From contig JAEILZ010000003.1 in the NCBI GenBank assembly GCA_018873225.1, positions 4,526,001 to 4,590,000 of the forward strand: a stretch of 64,000 nucleotides of DNA, written 5' to 3'. The notes under the pieces were generated by a model. It made no database searches and was not told the DNA's origin. It worked only from the letters and a program-made list of their open reading frames with translations. This document shows positions 24,258-34,530 of this stretch, one piece after another. How positions within the stretch are numbered: position 1 is the stretch's first letter; every line of letters begins with the position of its first letter. This DNA comes from [Phialemoniopsis] sp. UDSM-2020. Taxonomy: Eukaryota; Ascomycota; Sordariomycetes; Thyridiales; Thyridiaceae. Position numbers and translations under genes: made by a program.

Positions 24258-24871
24258 CTCCTAACCTATTCTCGGGAAAGGTTTATCACATTCCGCGCAA
24301 CTGGCTTGGCTTTTCCTTTGCGGGGAGAGTCGCGGGGTACAATGTCAATTCCGGGAATTAGGTCTGTCACACCACACTGGTGGTGGGGCAAACATCCTAC
24401 AACTTGCCCGGGTTTTGCAGAAGTCGTATGCGAGGCTTATCCTCGATGCAAAATTCTAGCTTCTAGTGAGCTCTTTCTCTGTTAATCTAGAGTAATGAAA
24501 TGAGATAAGCAGTTTGATCCGCCTCGCCAAGTTCACAGGAAGATAAGAAAGAATAGAGAGTGATATCGTATGTTCATGTATATTGACGCTTCCTACATGA
24601 TCTATGATCTAACTATAAAAGTCTCGACACTCTTGGGTTGTCTAAGAGACACTACTGTAAAGCACCGAAACACCTGGAACGCCCCTCATTTCCTGCGCGC
24701 CAGCAGACATATGAATGAGTCTAAAGTCTAAAGGAAAAGGAAAGGCGTAGACTGAGGCATGCCAGAGGAGAGGTTGCACCAAAGACTTGGCCCTTGGCCT
24801 CGATATATATTACCAAGAAATACGGCTCCTCTATAGAGCCTTAGTCCGACCGCTTAATGCTAGGCCGTCAT
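24258..24871. other. Intergenic, kinase upstream and regulator downstream
   Basis: A 614-bp gap holding the kinase promoter and the 3' end of the next minus-strand gene. I see no gene, repeat or clear motif. Confidence 0.5.
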
Positions 24872-26215
24872 TCAATTAAGAGACCAAATCTTGGCCCGTG
24901 TGTTCTCAAGTCGCGTATGCAGCGACGAGATGATGTGACGATGCACACTATTGGGCAGACTCTTGTTTGTTGGCGCCGAGGTATCCCGCGTAGAGGCAGC
25001 GGCGACCTGGCCACTGCCGACGTTGATGTTCCTCGACTGCGACCGCGTGTGCATGGCAGGCGGTGTACTAGATCCACTACCGGATCCAGACGTCTCGCAC
25101 AAGCGATGTGAAAGTGCGTCGACGAGACCCTCGAGTAGACGCAGCTCGCCCGCCATGACCTGCGCGTGCAGGGCGCGGCCCAACTTGCCGTCGATCTGAT
25201 GCCCGCCAATGCTAATAGACTGGGGCAGGACCCGCGCCCTCGGGGCTTGCGCGCCGCCCGCGGACTGGGCCATCGCCGCCGCGGCCGAGGAGAAGGGGTC
25301 ATCGGCCTGCTGCTGCTGCTCGGCGTCGGCGCTGATCATGGCGCTGTTCCAGGCGATGAGGTTGCCGCAGATGCTGAGCAGCAGCAGCTGGACCTGCGAC
25401 CGGGCCGAGCAGGGGCAGGCGAGTATTGGGCCCATGGCGGCGGCGACGTCCTTGTTGGTGGCCAGCACCGTCTCGGTCTTGCGCGCCTGCTGGACGGCCG
25501 GCGCCTCCCTGTGGGCGCTGAGGCACGTGGACTGGGCGATGTGCAGCGTGGTGAGGGTGCGCAGAGCGACCGTGAGGCACGTCTCGGACCTGGTGGACCT
25601 TTGCGATACGCATATTGCGGTGGCATGGTCCTGTGCTGTGTGCGGCGCTTGGACGGCGTCGACTGCGGCCGGGAAGCGAGGGGATGGCGAGGACGACGCG
25701 GAGGATGACCGTAGAAAGAGGGCCGACGACGCGGACGTTGACCGCGACAGTAATGAGGATGCATTGGAGGTCTGGTAGCTCGCCGGCAAGTCCTGGCCGG
25801 CAGCGACTAGCTCGTCGCGGGGCACGGCGTGCATGCCGCCGTCGCTAGGGTTGAGCTGCTGGAGGTCGGGCACATCGGGTATGTCAATGTCGGTGGATCC
25901 AAAGTCGGAGAAGTTCATGTGCATCTGGCCCGGGTCGGTGTCCGTGTCGAACACCCACGCCGCGTCGCCATCCGGCAGACCGAGGCCGTCGGCCGGGAGC
26001 AAGGAAAACAAGTCCGGGTTGAAAGACATATTATTATGATGGCTCTGGGACAAGAGAGAAGACAACGGCGTAGTCATCATCGAGGTGCGATTCTGTCGGC
26101 ATTTTGCACGACCGGCGCGAAGCAAGGTGGCAGGAGCTGCTGCGGAGACGCGTCTTCTCTTATGTACCTTGGCTCCCGCCACCCCGCGGAGTATACGCTC
26201 AGCCTGTTGATCCAT
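24872..26215 (-). CDS. AflR-domain regulator without visible zinc cluster
   Basis: A reading frame of 447 residues. The C-terminal two-thirds matches the AflR-type regulatory domain: ILACPCSARSQVQLLLLSICGNLIAWNSAM, then ISIGGHQIDGKLGRALHAQVMAGELRLLEGLVDALSHRL in pieces, as in AflR-like activators of emodin-type clusters. The N-terminal part is acidic and Asp/Ser-rich (residues about 65-200). No CX2CX6C zinc-cluster pattern appears in the frame or in the about 150 bp upstream that I translated. The real start may be the ATG at 26080, which makes the first 45 codons leader sequence; alternatively a zinc-cluster exon lies further upstream. It could be a second pathway activator, a co-regulator or a truncated copy. 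Confidence 0.65.
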   Translation of the reverse strand: MDQQAERILRGVAGAKVHKRRRVSAAAPATLLRAGRAKCRQNRTSMMTTPLSSLLSQSHHNNMSFNPDLFSLLPADGLGLPDGDAAWVFDTDTDPGQMHMNFSDFGSTDIDIPDVPDLQQLNPSDGGMHAVPRDELVAAGQDLPASYQTSNASSLLSRSTSASSALFLRSSSASSSPSPRFPAAVDAVQAPHTAQDHATAICVSQRSTRSETCLTVALRTLTTLHIAQSTCLSAHREAPAVQQARKTETVLATNKDVAAAMGPILACPCSARSQVQLLLLSICGNLIAWNSAMISADAEQQQQADDPFSSAAAAMAQSAGGAQAPRARVLPQSISIGGHQIDGKLGRALHAQVMAGELRLLEGLVDALSHRLCETSGSGSGSSTPPAMHTRSQSRNINVGSGQVAAASTRDTSAPTNKSLPNSVHRHIISSLHTRLENTRAKIWSLN

Positions 26216-26647
26216 GGCACACGGCAGTTCTTCTTGATTTCAGTGAAGTCACAGCATCAGTGGCTTGCGCTCGCGTGCTGCTTATCTTGGGCTGCGGAGG
26301 GGGTCCTGCAACGGCCGGAATGTGGCCGCTTTGCCGCTGAATGGCAGGGTCCTCATGCTAGCTGCTTACGGGGGCACGGGGGAGATGGTGGAATGCACAT
26401 GGTGGGTGCTGGTGCTGGTGCTGATGAAGGAGCATCAAATTGCTGTCTCAGGCCCCATGGTAGGATTGGACACCCTCTGGATGGGACAAGATTGGCAAAT
26501 AGGAGGCAGACAGGGCGAGACATGAGGGTGAACCTGGCTGACTGCATGTTTTGGGACACGTGGGCTTATTTGGGACGGAACGAAGGATGCAGAGGAGACC
26601 TGACTGCCGTCTAACTTACCGCAAGTTGAGATTTGGGGGCAGGAATG

Positions 26648-26686
26648 GCGAGCGGGTGAATAGCGAGCGGGTGAATAGCGAGCGGG
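26648..26686. repeat. Tandem repeat, 15-bp unit, 2.6 copies
   Basis: The unit GCGAGCGGGTGAATA occurs at 26648-26662 and 26663-26677, followed by a 9-bp partial copy. The copies are identical. Confidence 0.85.
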
Positions 26687-27277
26687 CTTGCGGCACAAAA
26701 TTGGCACTGCATTGGGTACTTACCGGAGTGTCGTATCGTGGGAGCAGCGCCGTAGCAACGCAGGGTCCAGTCCTGGTTGAGTGTAATCAATTGATTTGAT
26801 ATTTTCGTCCAGCTTGGTACCGGTAGCCAGCCACGCTGCTTCAAATCGATGCTGTGCTTACCCTATTATTCTCTGCATCGAGGTCGAGCTTACTTTTTCC
26901 TTACCGAAATTCTCTCCGAGAGCCGACAACGCCGCCGAGACGCTTCAGTCCTCCCCTTCTGCCTGTAAGATTAGATCAAGCACGTCGAAATGCCGGAGGG
27001 CAAAATGTACGTGCTATGGGCCATGATTGGCGTGTGGGAATTTAAGGTTCTATCGTGGCAGCGCGATTGGCTCAGCCTAAGGGTTGACTGGGTTGCCCTT
27101 TGGGCTCACGGTGCTACCACACCGGTAGCACTGCAGATGGGGATCTTAGCGCGAATTTAGAGGGTCCCATGTGCTGGGGCAGGCAAGTGGGGACGCGCTG
27201 AGAGGCGGGATCAACAGCCCTAGCCCACTAATCCATCCGCCTAGCCCTCCATGGCCGCAGCTATGCTGATCATACTA

Positions 27278-27288
27278 ACGGCCACCGG
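27278..27288. promoter_or_regulatory. Weak AflR-like site candidate (ACGGCCACCGG)
   Basis: It has a CGG-N3-CCG core but lacks the TCG/CGA ends, 348 bp before the reductase ATG. Confidence 0.2.
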
Positions 27289-27635
27289 GGGCTTCCGTTT
27301 ACGGTATCGTGAGCGAAGCAGCCAATCACGGTACAGCAACTGCCGAAAGGCGTCTCAGCCTCAATATCCCGACCTACCAGTAGCGGACTGACACACGGAA
27401 CACGACACCGATTCAAAGAAATAGCATGCATTCTTTTTCTCGCTTTTTCATTTCTGGCCGAATGCCGACAATATGTCAGCAGACTCGCTCACCCCGTCAG
27501 GCAGGTTCAATCAACAGGAACCCCCCTTTCACATCAGATAAAATGCGTTTCGCAACCTCCTGTCGCTTGTTGTCAGCCTGGGCTGGTCTCGTCTCCTCCA
27601 CAAGCTCCCAGTAATCTTTCTCCCTTCTCGCCACA

Positions 27636-28325
27636 ATGCATTTCCTCCTTCTTGGCGCCACGGGCCGCACCGGCAAGCATGTCGTCTCTGAACTGCTTTC
27701 GCAGGGCCACACAGCCGTAGCCCTCGTCCGCACTACCGCGAGCCTGCCCACCCGCAACGGTCTCACCGTCGTCACTGGCTCGCCCCTGTCCAAGCCCGAC
27801 ATCGAGAAGGCCCTCTCCGCCGCGCCTGGCCTGACGCCATCTGCGGCCATCGTCACCTTAAACACGGTGCGCAAGTCCGACAGCCCCTTTGCGCCCCAGC
27901 TATCGCCCCCTCGCTTCCTAGCCGACTCGTGCGCCAACGCCTGCGAGGTCCTGGACAAGGCCGGCATCCACCGCATCGTCTTCATGTCGACGGCCGGTGC
28001 CGGCGACTCCTGGGGTCCCCTGCCCTGGCTGTCCAAGGCGTTCATGAGCTGGACCAACATCAAGCTGGCACTACTGGATCACAACCTCGTCGACAAGGAG
28101 ATCCGGGACACAAACATGGACTGGACTCTTGTGAGGGCATCAAGATTGGAGTACGACAACCCCAAGAAGAAGCCTGTGGAGGTCAAGGAGGTACAAACGC
28201 TGGGGAGCATCGGTGAGGGCATGGGCATGGCCGATAGCGTCAGCGTCGCTAGTGCCGCAAGATTCTTGGTCAAGGTTGCTGTGGAGGGGCTATTTATCAA
28301 GAGCGCAGTGGTTATAAGGGACTGA
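27636..28325 (+). CDS. NAD(P)-binding reductase, NmrA/AvfA-like atypical SDR
   Basis: An intronless gene of 229 residues. The Rossmann motif GATGRTGKHV at residues 7-16 is the atypical-SDR glycine signature (GxxGxxG), and HRIVFMSTAGAG lies where SDR proteins have the active-site Ser region; no canonical YxxxK is seen. The size and form fit the NAD(P)H-binding family that includes small oxidoreductases near AvfA and MdpK in aflatoxin and monodictyphenone clusters. The probable role is reduction or oxidation of a cluster intermediate, or flavin/quinone reduction. It is divergent from the second AflR-domain gene and upstream of the laccase-like gene on the same strand, which favours membership of the cluster. 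The exact reaction cannot be stated. Confidence 0.75.
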   Translation: MHFLLLGATGRTGKHVVSELLSQGHTAVALVRTTASLPTRNGLTVVTGSPLSKPDIEKALSAAPGLTPSAAIVTLNTVRKSDSPFAPQLSPPRFLADSCANACEVLDKAGIHRIVFMSTAGAGDSWGPLPWLSKAFMSWTNIKLALLDHNLVDKEIRDTNMDWTLVRASRLEYDNPKKKPVEVKEVQTLGSIGEGMGMADSVSVASAARFLVKVAVEGLFIKSAVVIRD

Positions 28326-29659
28326 TAGAACGGAGGATCTCATGAACTAGCCTCCCCGGCGAATCGTTCCAGCGTGTTTTAATTGGGTTATTTTCTTTCG
28401 GTTTCGCTGGCATAGTCCCACATATTCCCACACACAATGAACTTTTTAGACCGCAGATTGTACGAACTTTGAAACCTTGCTGTATTGCTCTTAGATTTCG
28501 TCATTGCTGATTTACACGAGCGCCAATACGAATATCAGAATGGAGACACACATTGATTCTCACCTTTACTTTCTAATGTGTTTTTGTGCATGACTCTTCT
28601 TCCGTATGCGCAAGAGACACGCCCCGTTCAACAGCTCGCACCTGGCGGAAGACCGGTCCGTTCACGACCAAAGGTTGTGGCGACCGTTACACAAGTTCCA
28701 ATTTCATCGCTTGGGCAGTTAATCTGCATATCCACAGTGCCGGTAGCGTTATCAATGCAGGTACTTTTAGGCAGTCATTACGAACAAGCCTCAAGCAGCT
28801 TACTCACTATCTGAATCTGGTAGCTTGAGTCGAGCCGCTTAGAGTTGCATTGCATGCGGCGCTGACTGCTACTGTGACAAGCTAACGGAGTATTCAGCTT
28901 ACGACCCTGCCAGGGTCCGGGTGCCTTGGCGGTTTGCCCAGGTGCTAAGCCCTAACCCGGGTTCTCGGCGAATGCTTGTCACTCGTCGGGAACCGACCCG
29001 GCGCGCTAGCCGCCTTTGCGCCCGTTTCAACGGCGGGGCGGCCGTGGGGTTGACTGTAATCAATATATTGATATGCGTAGGGCTAACGAACCAATTCCGC
29101 ATTAGAGAATAAGGGTAGAACAGGAGTTGGAAGCGAGCTGACGGCTGAGCCGCACTGCGCCTCGGTGCGATCGGCGCTCTCATAGGACCCTGGGGACCCT
29201 CTATCAGACGAAACAAAAGCAAGCCTTTTCCTTGCCTTACCGGGTCCCGACAAAATGGCCCCCAAAAGAGTGAAAATTAGGCGATGAAGGAAGGAACGCT
29301 TTTTAACTTTGACAATGACAGGGGTCAAGTTAATCAACTTTAACCTACCTTAGTAGTCAGTCAAATCGGGACTCAAGTCTCAGCTCGAGGATATGCCCGA
29401 GGCAGGTTTAGGGGTTTCCTAATGTTCAACATGGTGAGATTAGTTTGACAAGGTTTCCAAGATTAGAAGCAATTAGAAAACAATGCATACGGGGTGGTCA
29501 CAGTAGGACTCCGGGCAGCACGACCCTGGCCGATGCCGATGCGAGGCAGTTCCTTCTGGTCTTTATAATCACCTATATCCCAGCGCCAAGGATGCCCCTT
29601 CCAATACTCTCACGCAGCGACGATCAGTTGCCTTCCATTCCTTTTCCCCATCACCCACA
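28326..29659. promoter_or_regulatory. Intergenic upstream of the laccase-like gene
   Basis: A 1334-bp gap with no supported gene. It contains a strong AflR-like palindrome at 28986-28996. A short frame at 28921-29112 has no protein character. Confidence 0.5.
28986..28996. promoter_or_regulatory. AflR-like binding site (TCGGGAACCGA)
   Basis: On the minus strand it reads TCGGTTCCCGA, a full match to TCGSWNNSCGR and to TCG-N5-CGA. The flanks extend the palindrome to GTCGG-N3-CCGAC. It lies 664 bp before the laccase-like ATG and shares its first ten bases with the PKS-promoter site. Confidence 0.5.
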
Positions 29660-31639
29660 ATGTGGTTCCGTCAGAGCCTCCTTGCGCTCGCCCTCGCTGC
29701 TCCGGCCTTACTGTCGGCGGTCGACGCCCGCGCGCTCAAGTGTCGTGGCACGCCGAGAACCTTTGAGCTGACCCTCACGTGGGAGAAGCATTCTCCGGAT
29801 GGCTTCGAGCGGGAGATGATCCTGACCAACGGCCAGTTCCCCGGCCCTGTGCTGGAGATGAACCACGGCGACGATGTCGAGATCACGGTGCACAACAAGC
29901 TGCCCTTCAACACTACGGTCCACTACCACGGTAAATCTCTATAATACCCTGATTCGTTCCCAGTCGGAGGTAAAAGATAAAGAAAGAACACATTCATGGC
30001 TAACACGAAATTCCCAGGTATCGAGATGCTCCACACGCCTTGGTCCGACGGCGTCCCGGGCCTCTCCCAGCGCCAGATCCAGCCCGGCGGGAGCTTCGTC
30101 TACCGCTGGAAGGCCACGCAGGCCGGCTCCTTCTGGTACCACTCCCACGAGCGCGGCCAACTCAACGACGGCATGTACGGGCCCATCATCATTCACCCGG
30201 CCGACAGCGCGCCGCGGCCCTTTAGCAAGATCTCGGGCGATGCCGAGGCTATGAAGCGCGCTGAGGCCGACGTCCGGCCGCTCGTGCTCTCGGATCACCG
30301 TCACGTAACGTCGGAGCGCGGCTGGGATATCAACGTCGCTTCCGGAATGGAGACACCTTGCTACGACTCGATCCTCATCAACGGCAAGGGCCGCGTCGAC
30401 TGCTGGGCGCCCGAGAAGATCGCCTCGTTGCTGACGGCCGAGCAACGCATGTTCTTAAAGCTGGGTAACGGTACGGCCTTTACGGCCAAGGGGTAAGTAC
30501 AATATCAAGCCCGATATACTCTCCGATCAAGTGTCCTCATCTAACGTCTTGGCAGTTGCCTGCCGGCCGACATCATCGCCAACGTGCAGGCCAAGGGAAA
30601 GCAGACCGACCTATCCGCCATCCCTCCCGAGATCTTCGAAGTGTGCACCCCGACCGACGCCCCGCGCGAGGTCATCGAGGTGACCAAGGCCGCCGACGCC
30701 GCCGAGACGTGGGTGGCCTTTGACGTCATCGGCACCTTCGGCCTCATCACGGGCGTCTTCTCCATCGACGGGCACGCGATGCACGTCTACGCCGTCGACG
30801 GCGACTACATCGAGCCGCAGGAGGTCGAGGCCATCTCGGTGACCAACGGCGACCGCTACTCGGTCCTCGTCAAGCTCGACAAGGCCGGCGACTACACCGT
30901 GCGCTTCGCCTCGCTCACCATGCCGCAGATGTTCGTCGGCCTCGCCACGCTGTCGTACCGCGAGGATGCGGACCAGGCGCCGCCGCAAGACGAGCCGTCG
31001 GTCGCGTACATCAACGACGTCGGCGCCGCGACCTCTGACAGCGTACGCTTCTTCGACGAGTCCAAGACGAAGGCCTTCCCGCCGGCCCCCATCGCCCAGG
31101 CCGCGGACCAGACCGTGAAAGTGACGATGCGCGTCAACGGGCAGTCGTACAACTGGGCGCTCAACGAGAGCGTGTACCCGATGGGCCTCGACAGCGCGAC
31201 CCCTCTGCTCTTCCAGCCGGACCCGGAGCGCCACAACAACGTGACCATCACGACGCGCAACGGCACATGGGTCGACCTCGTCTTCCAGGCGCTCAACTAC
31301 CCGATGCCGCCGCACCCTATCCACAAGCACGGCAGCAAGATGTACCTCCTGGGTAAAGGGGACGGCGTCTTCGAGTGGGACAGCGTCGCCGAGGCCGCGG
31401 CCGCGCTGCCCGCGGGGACGTTCAACCTCGCCGACCCGCCCCGGCGTGACGGGTTCACGACGCCCGCGGCCCTGCAGGGCCCGACGTGGATGGCGGTGCG
31501 GTACCACGCGAACAACCCGGGCGCGTGGCTCGTGCACTGCCATGTTCAGAGTCATCTGTCTGGCGGCATGAGCATGGCCATCCAGGACGGCGTGGACCAG
31601 TGGCCGACGGTGCCGCCCGAGTATTTGGAGTACAAGTAA
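29660..31639 (+). CDS. Secreted laccase-like multicopper oxidase (dihydrogeodin oxidase-like)
   Basis: Three exons (29660-29930, 30018-30492, 30556-31639) join to 609 residues. A signal peptide is evident (LLALALAAPALLSA, cleavage near residue 24). All copper sites are intact: HYHG (H88, H90), WYHSH (H132, H134), HPIHKHG (H502, H505, H507) and HCHVQSHLSGGM (H576, C577, H578, H582), with Met as axial position candidate. In geodin and related routes such oxidases couple a benzophenone phenol into a spiro grisandiene. With a halogenase, methyltransferase and TE-less NR-PKS nearby, that role is attractive, but other laccase-type phenol couplings (for example biaryl formation) are possible. It appears to be the last gene of the cluster on this side. 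Confidence 0.88.
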
Positions 31640-32361
31640 GGCTCTGGGAAGCGGGCCACACATTATTGTAGTACTTCAGAGACCGTTGGCATGTACGGAA
31701 CCATGTATCCTACTGAAAACAGGTATCTTTTTCTACATTACATTTAGTTTATAGTCACCCGTTGCGCTATCGTCGCAACTCCCAGTCTCAGACTCGGCCG
31801 TAGGAGTCGCCATTACTCTCGGGCGCCGAGTCGAAAGAGCTCTCGTGTGATGGTGCAGGTTGTCTCGCACCCCCTAAAAAAGAGCCACCGGAATCCGAGA
31901 TGCAGTCCATCATCTTTGTTTCAGAGCACAAAGGTTGGCCCAGTGGATCCACCGATTCCGGTACCGCCCCAGGACCCCATCCGGTGTATGTAGCCTCATT
32001 CGGCATCTTTGTTCTCATGCAACCCAGTACTTCCCCGAAAACTCACCCAGCGAAGGGGCCCAGTCTGGCTGGTGATGTACGCAACCGGTTCGTCGTTCGC
32101 GCCACTTGGACATTGCATATCCAACGGATCCGGGCTAGGGCCTCGTAAGATGAAAGACCACAGTCTACATAGGTGGTACTATCACTACGGACAGCTGTTC
32201 GAGGCGGGTACCGTTGAGATTGGGCATATGACATCGGGTCAGACCGAGGGAAGCGCTTTTCCGTCATCACGGCGTCACACCTGGTCTATCTCGGCTGCAG
32301 ATGGAGAGACCATTTCTGCCAATGGGGCAGCCCTCGATACTACCGTTGCGAGTGCGCGCGC

Positions 32362-32395
<34 letters not shown>

Positions 32396-32731
32396 GTGTG
32401 TCACTTCTGCTAGCCTCTCCTTTGAACTCCGCAGCCACATCAATCATAGCTTCCAAGGGTTTTGGCATCCTCCGACTCTACCCCTCAAACAAAACACCCG
32501 CGTCTTTGTTCTGTGCGTCCGAAACGGGGATCGCTCGTCTCCGGTTGCAATCAATGCTGATTGCGGAAGGTCGACTGCCAGCCCTTGACTGATCATACAT
32601 CATCGATTGCCCGGTCTTGTCCTGTGTATTTAGATGGCCAGCTCTTCCACCCTTCTTCCACTTTCTTCATCCTCAGAGTACACACGCAGGTACGATAGCT
32701 ACCCATTGCATCTCAAAATATTATCCCAAAC
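31640..32731. other. Intergenic, probable right boundary of the cluster
   Basis: A 1092-bp gap with no supported gene. It contains a TG microsatellite (32352-32402). Beyond it no biosynthetic gene is recognised, so the cluster probably ends here. Confidence 0.5.
32352..32402. repeat. (TG)n microsatellite
   Basis: A GC-alternating start is followed by about 14 TG units (32363-32390), one CG interruption and about five more GT units. Confidence 0.95.
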
Positions 32732-33850
32732 ATGGCGGATCACTGGAGCCAAGTCCCAGACTCTCAAGTGTCTCAAGATACTCCACGGCGGCAGAATACT
32801 GCGAAAGCCATTGAGGAAAGCGCGCAAGGGGAGATACGTAAGTCTTGACTCACGAATTGTGCATAGGCAACAAAGCCGCACTGTGATTACTGGTCTCTTC
32901 AATAACATGGATGCTAAACGAGTAAATACCAAACAGCATGCATTCTCCCATACGCGGCGTCTTGCTTCCCGAAGGACTGGATTTTCCCCGAGGTGGAAAA
33001 ATACCAGGAGAGTCTCGAACTTCACCTCTTGTCCATCATGCTCGATACACTCAAAGCCCAGGAGGGAGTACTATCCGGCAGGTATCTCGAACGAAACTGG
33101 GAGGCAGATGCGTCACGCTCTGAAATCGACGCCCATTACAGTCGGAAAATGCACTACCCATGGCCTGCCTCATTGGGATCGAACCTGAAGACGCTGTCAT
33201 ACAGGCTGGAATACTTGAAGGTGCTGGTCTCTGGCTGCCAGTACTATGCCAGAAAAACCGTCTTCGTGACAGGCTTGACGGAGATCGCCCTCAACCTGAT
33301 GCCAGTATTGTCAGGCGACAACATGCTCAAACCTGGCTTTCACCTCCACGCTGACGATGCAATGGTGGTGCCATTCATGTTCCAGCCACCGTGGCTCCGG
33401 ATCAACCAGTCCCAAACGGTCAAGGAGCGCGAGAACTCGTGCTGCCCAGGCCATTGCATGCAGATGACTTGCATTCGATACTGCCTCCACGCCATGCTCG
33501 AGTTTGTCGACCGACTTCACCATCCGTACTGCTCGCTGACACCAACGCAGCTCTGGGCAAGTGGCGGGGCCGTCGGCGCCTTAGGCTGCCTGAATGGCCC
33601 CATGTATTCGATAGCTTCGTTGATGCTAAAGAGGGTGCTCGGGCCGCTGACCAGGTTCAACCATCCTATCGCCACCCTCGGCCGTTTTTGCACCTGTCCA
33701 AGCACTCTTAAAGAGCGAGAGATTTATTTCAGGAATTTCCCACTCGAGCAGTATTGCCCGGACGGTGCAACTGCTTGGGGCATTGCCTACCCCGACAAGG
33801 AGGTCAGAATGATGTGGGAAGGGCTAGGGCTCAACGAGGCCTCGTGGTGA
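32732..33850 (+). CDS. Hypothetical protein of unknown function
   Basis: I do not recognise this protein. Two exons fit well: 32732-32837 and 32937-33850, joined across a 99-nt intron with GTAAGT and CAG ends, giving 339 residues in one frame. The N-terminus is polar and Gln-rich; the middle reads CFPKDWIFPEVEKYQESLELHLLS in part, followed by helical segments. A Cys-rich patch NSCCPGHCMQMTCIRYC in the second half could bind metal or form disulfides, but it is not a known zinc-finger spacing. No signal peptide or membrane helix is evident. It stands outside the polyketide cluster, converging on the NLR-like gene. Confidence 0.6.
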
Positions 33851-34530
33851 AGGATGCAGCAATAATGGCTTCTCGGCACGCAAAAAAAGAAAGTATCAAA
33901 GGCGTGGTCTTGCCTGTTTCTCATTCATGCCTGGTTTTTTCTCCGTCTGATTTATCCTCCATTGCCGTCCTTCTCTGTTTCTTTCCGTCTTTCTGTTCAT
34001 TGCGTCCGTTCTGCCCTATGCTCGAACAGCTCTTCTTTTTAATTGACGCTTATACGAAAAGCTTGTCTGGTTTCAGGATGTCAAAGACCCTTGTTACATG
34101 TGAAACATTCTATAGTGATCTGTCTATACCGTCCATAACGCCCATAACACCATAACACTCATAACGAGCACGCGATTCCTTATGATCCCTAGACCTGCTC
34201 CGTTTTCAGGATTGCACTTCTCTGTCACAGTACAAATACCATTCGCGCACTGCCGATGGTACCGGCTGTGAAACACTTATGCACCCACTCCATACCTTGT
34301 CACTTATGCTGTGCTTCCAGCGGAAAAGCACTTTCCAATCTCATTCCTGTCGAGGAACTCTACGTATGTCCACCAAGGAGGAGCGTCACTATCAAGACTA
34401 ATTATGATTCTCAGTGTCAGCAAATTTTTAATGTGAAGAGCTGTGCCAACATTTGGTCGAAGACGTGATGGATCTTGCCACAACCACCGTACAGTGATCT
34501 CCGAAGACATGCCAAAGAGTGTTTATGAAA
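33851..34530. other. Intergenic, convergent 3' ends
   Basis: A 680-bp gap between converging genes. It is AT-rich with short direct runs such as CATAACAC(C)CATAAC near 34135 and holds no gene. Confidence 0.5.

Larger units (their letters stand above)
26216..27635. promoter_or_regulatory. Divergent intergenic region, second regulator / reductase
   Basis: A 1420-bp gap between divergent genes. It holds a short 15-bp tandem repeat (26648-26686) and a weak AflR-like site (27278-27288). I searched the minus strand near the regulator for a missing zinc-cluster exon and found none convincing. Confidence 0.45.

Noticed and set aside
26216..26560. A hidden zinc-cluster exon upstream of the second AflR-domain gene
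   Set aside because: Translating the minus strand nearest the gene gave VYS-like fragments but not the required cysteines; I could not support an exon.
30611..31663. A 350-codon minus-strand frame opposite the laccase-like gene
   Set aside because: The plus strand has intact copper sites; the antisense frame has Arg/Val-rich shadow composition.
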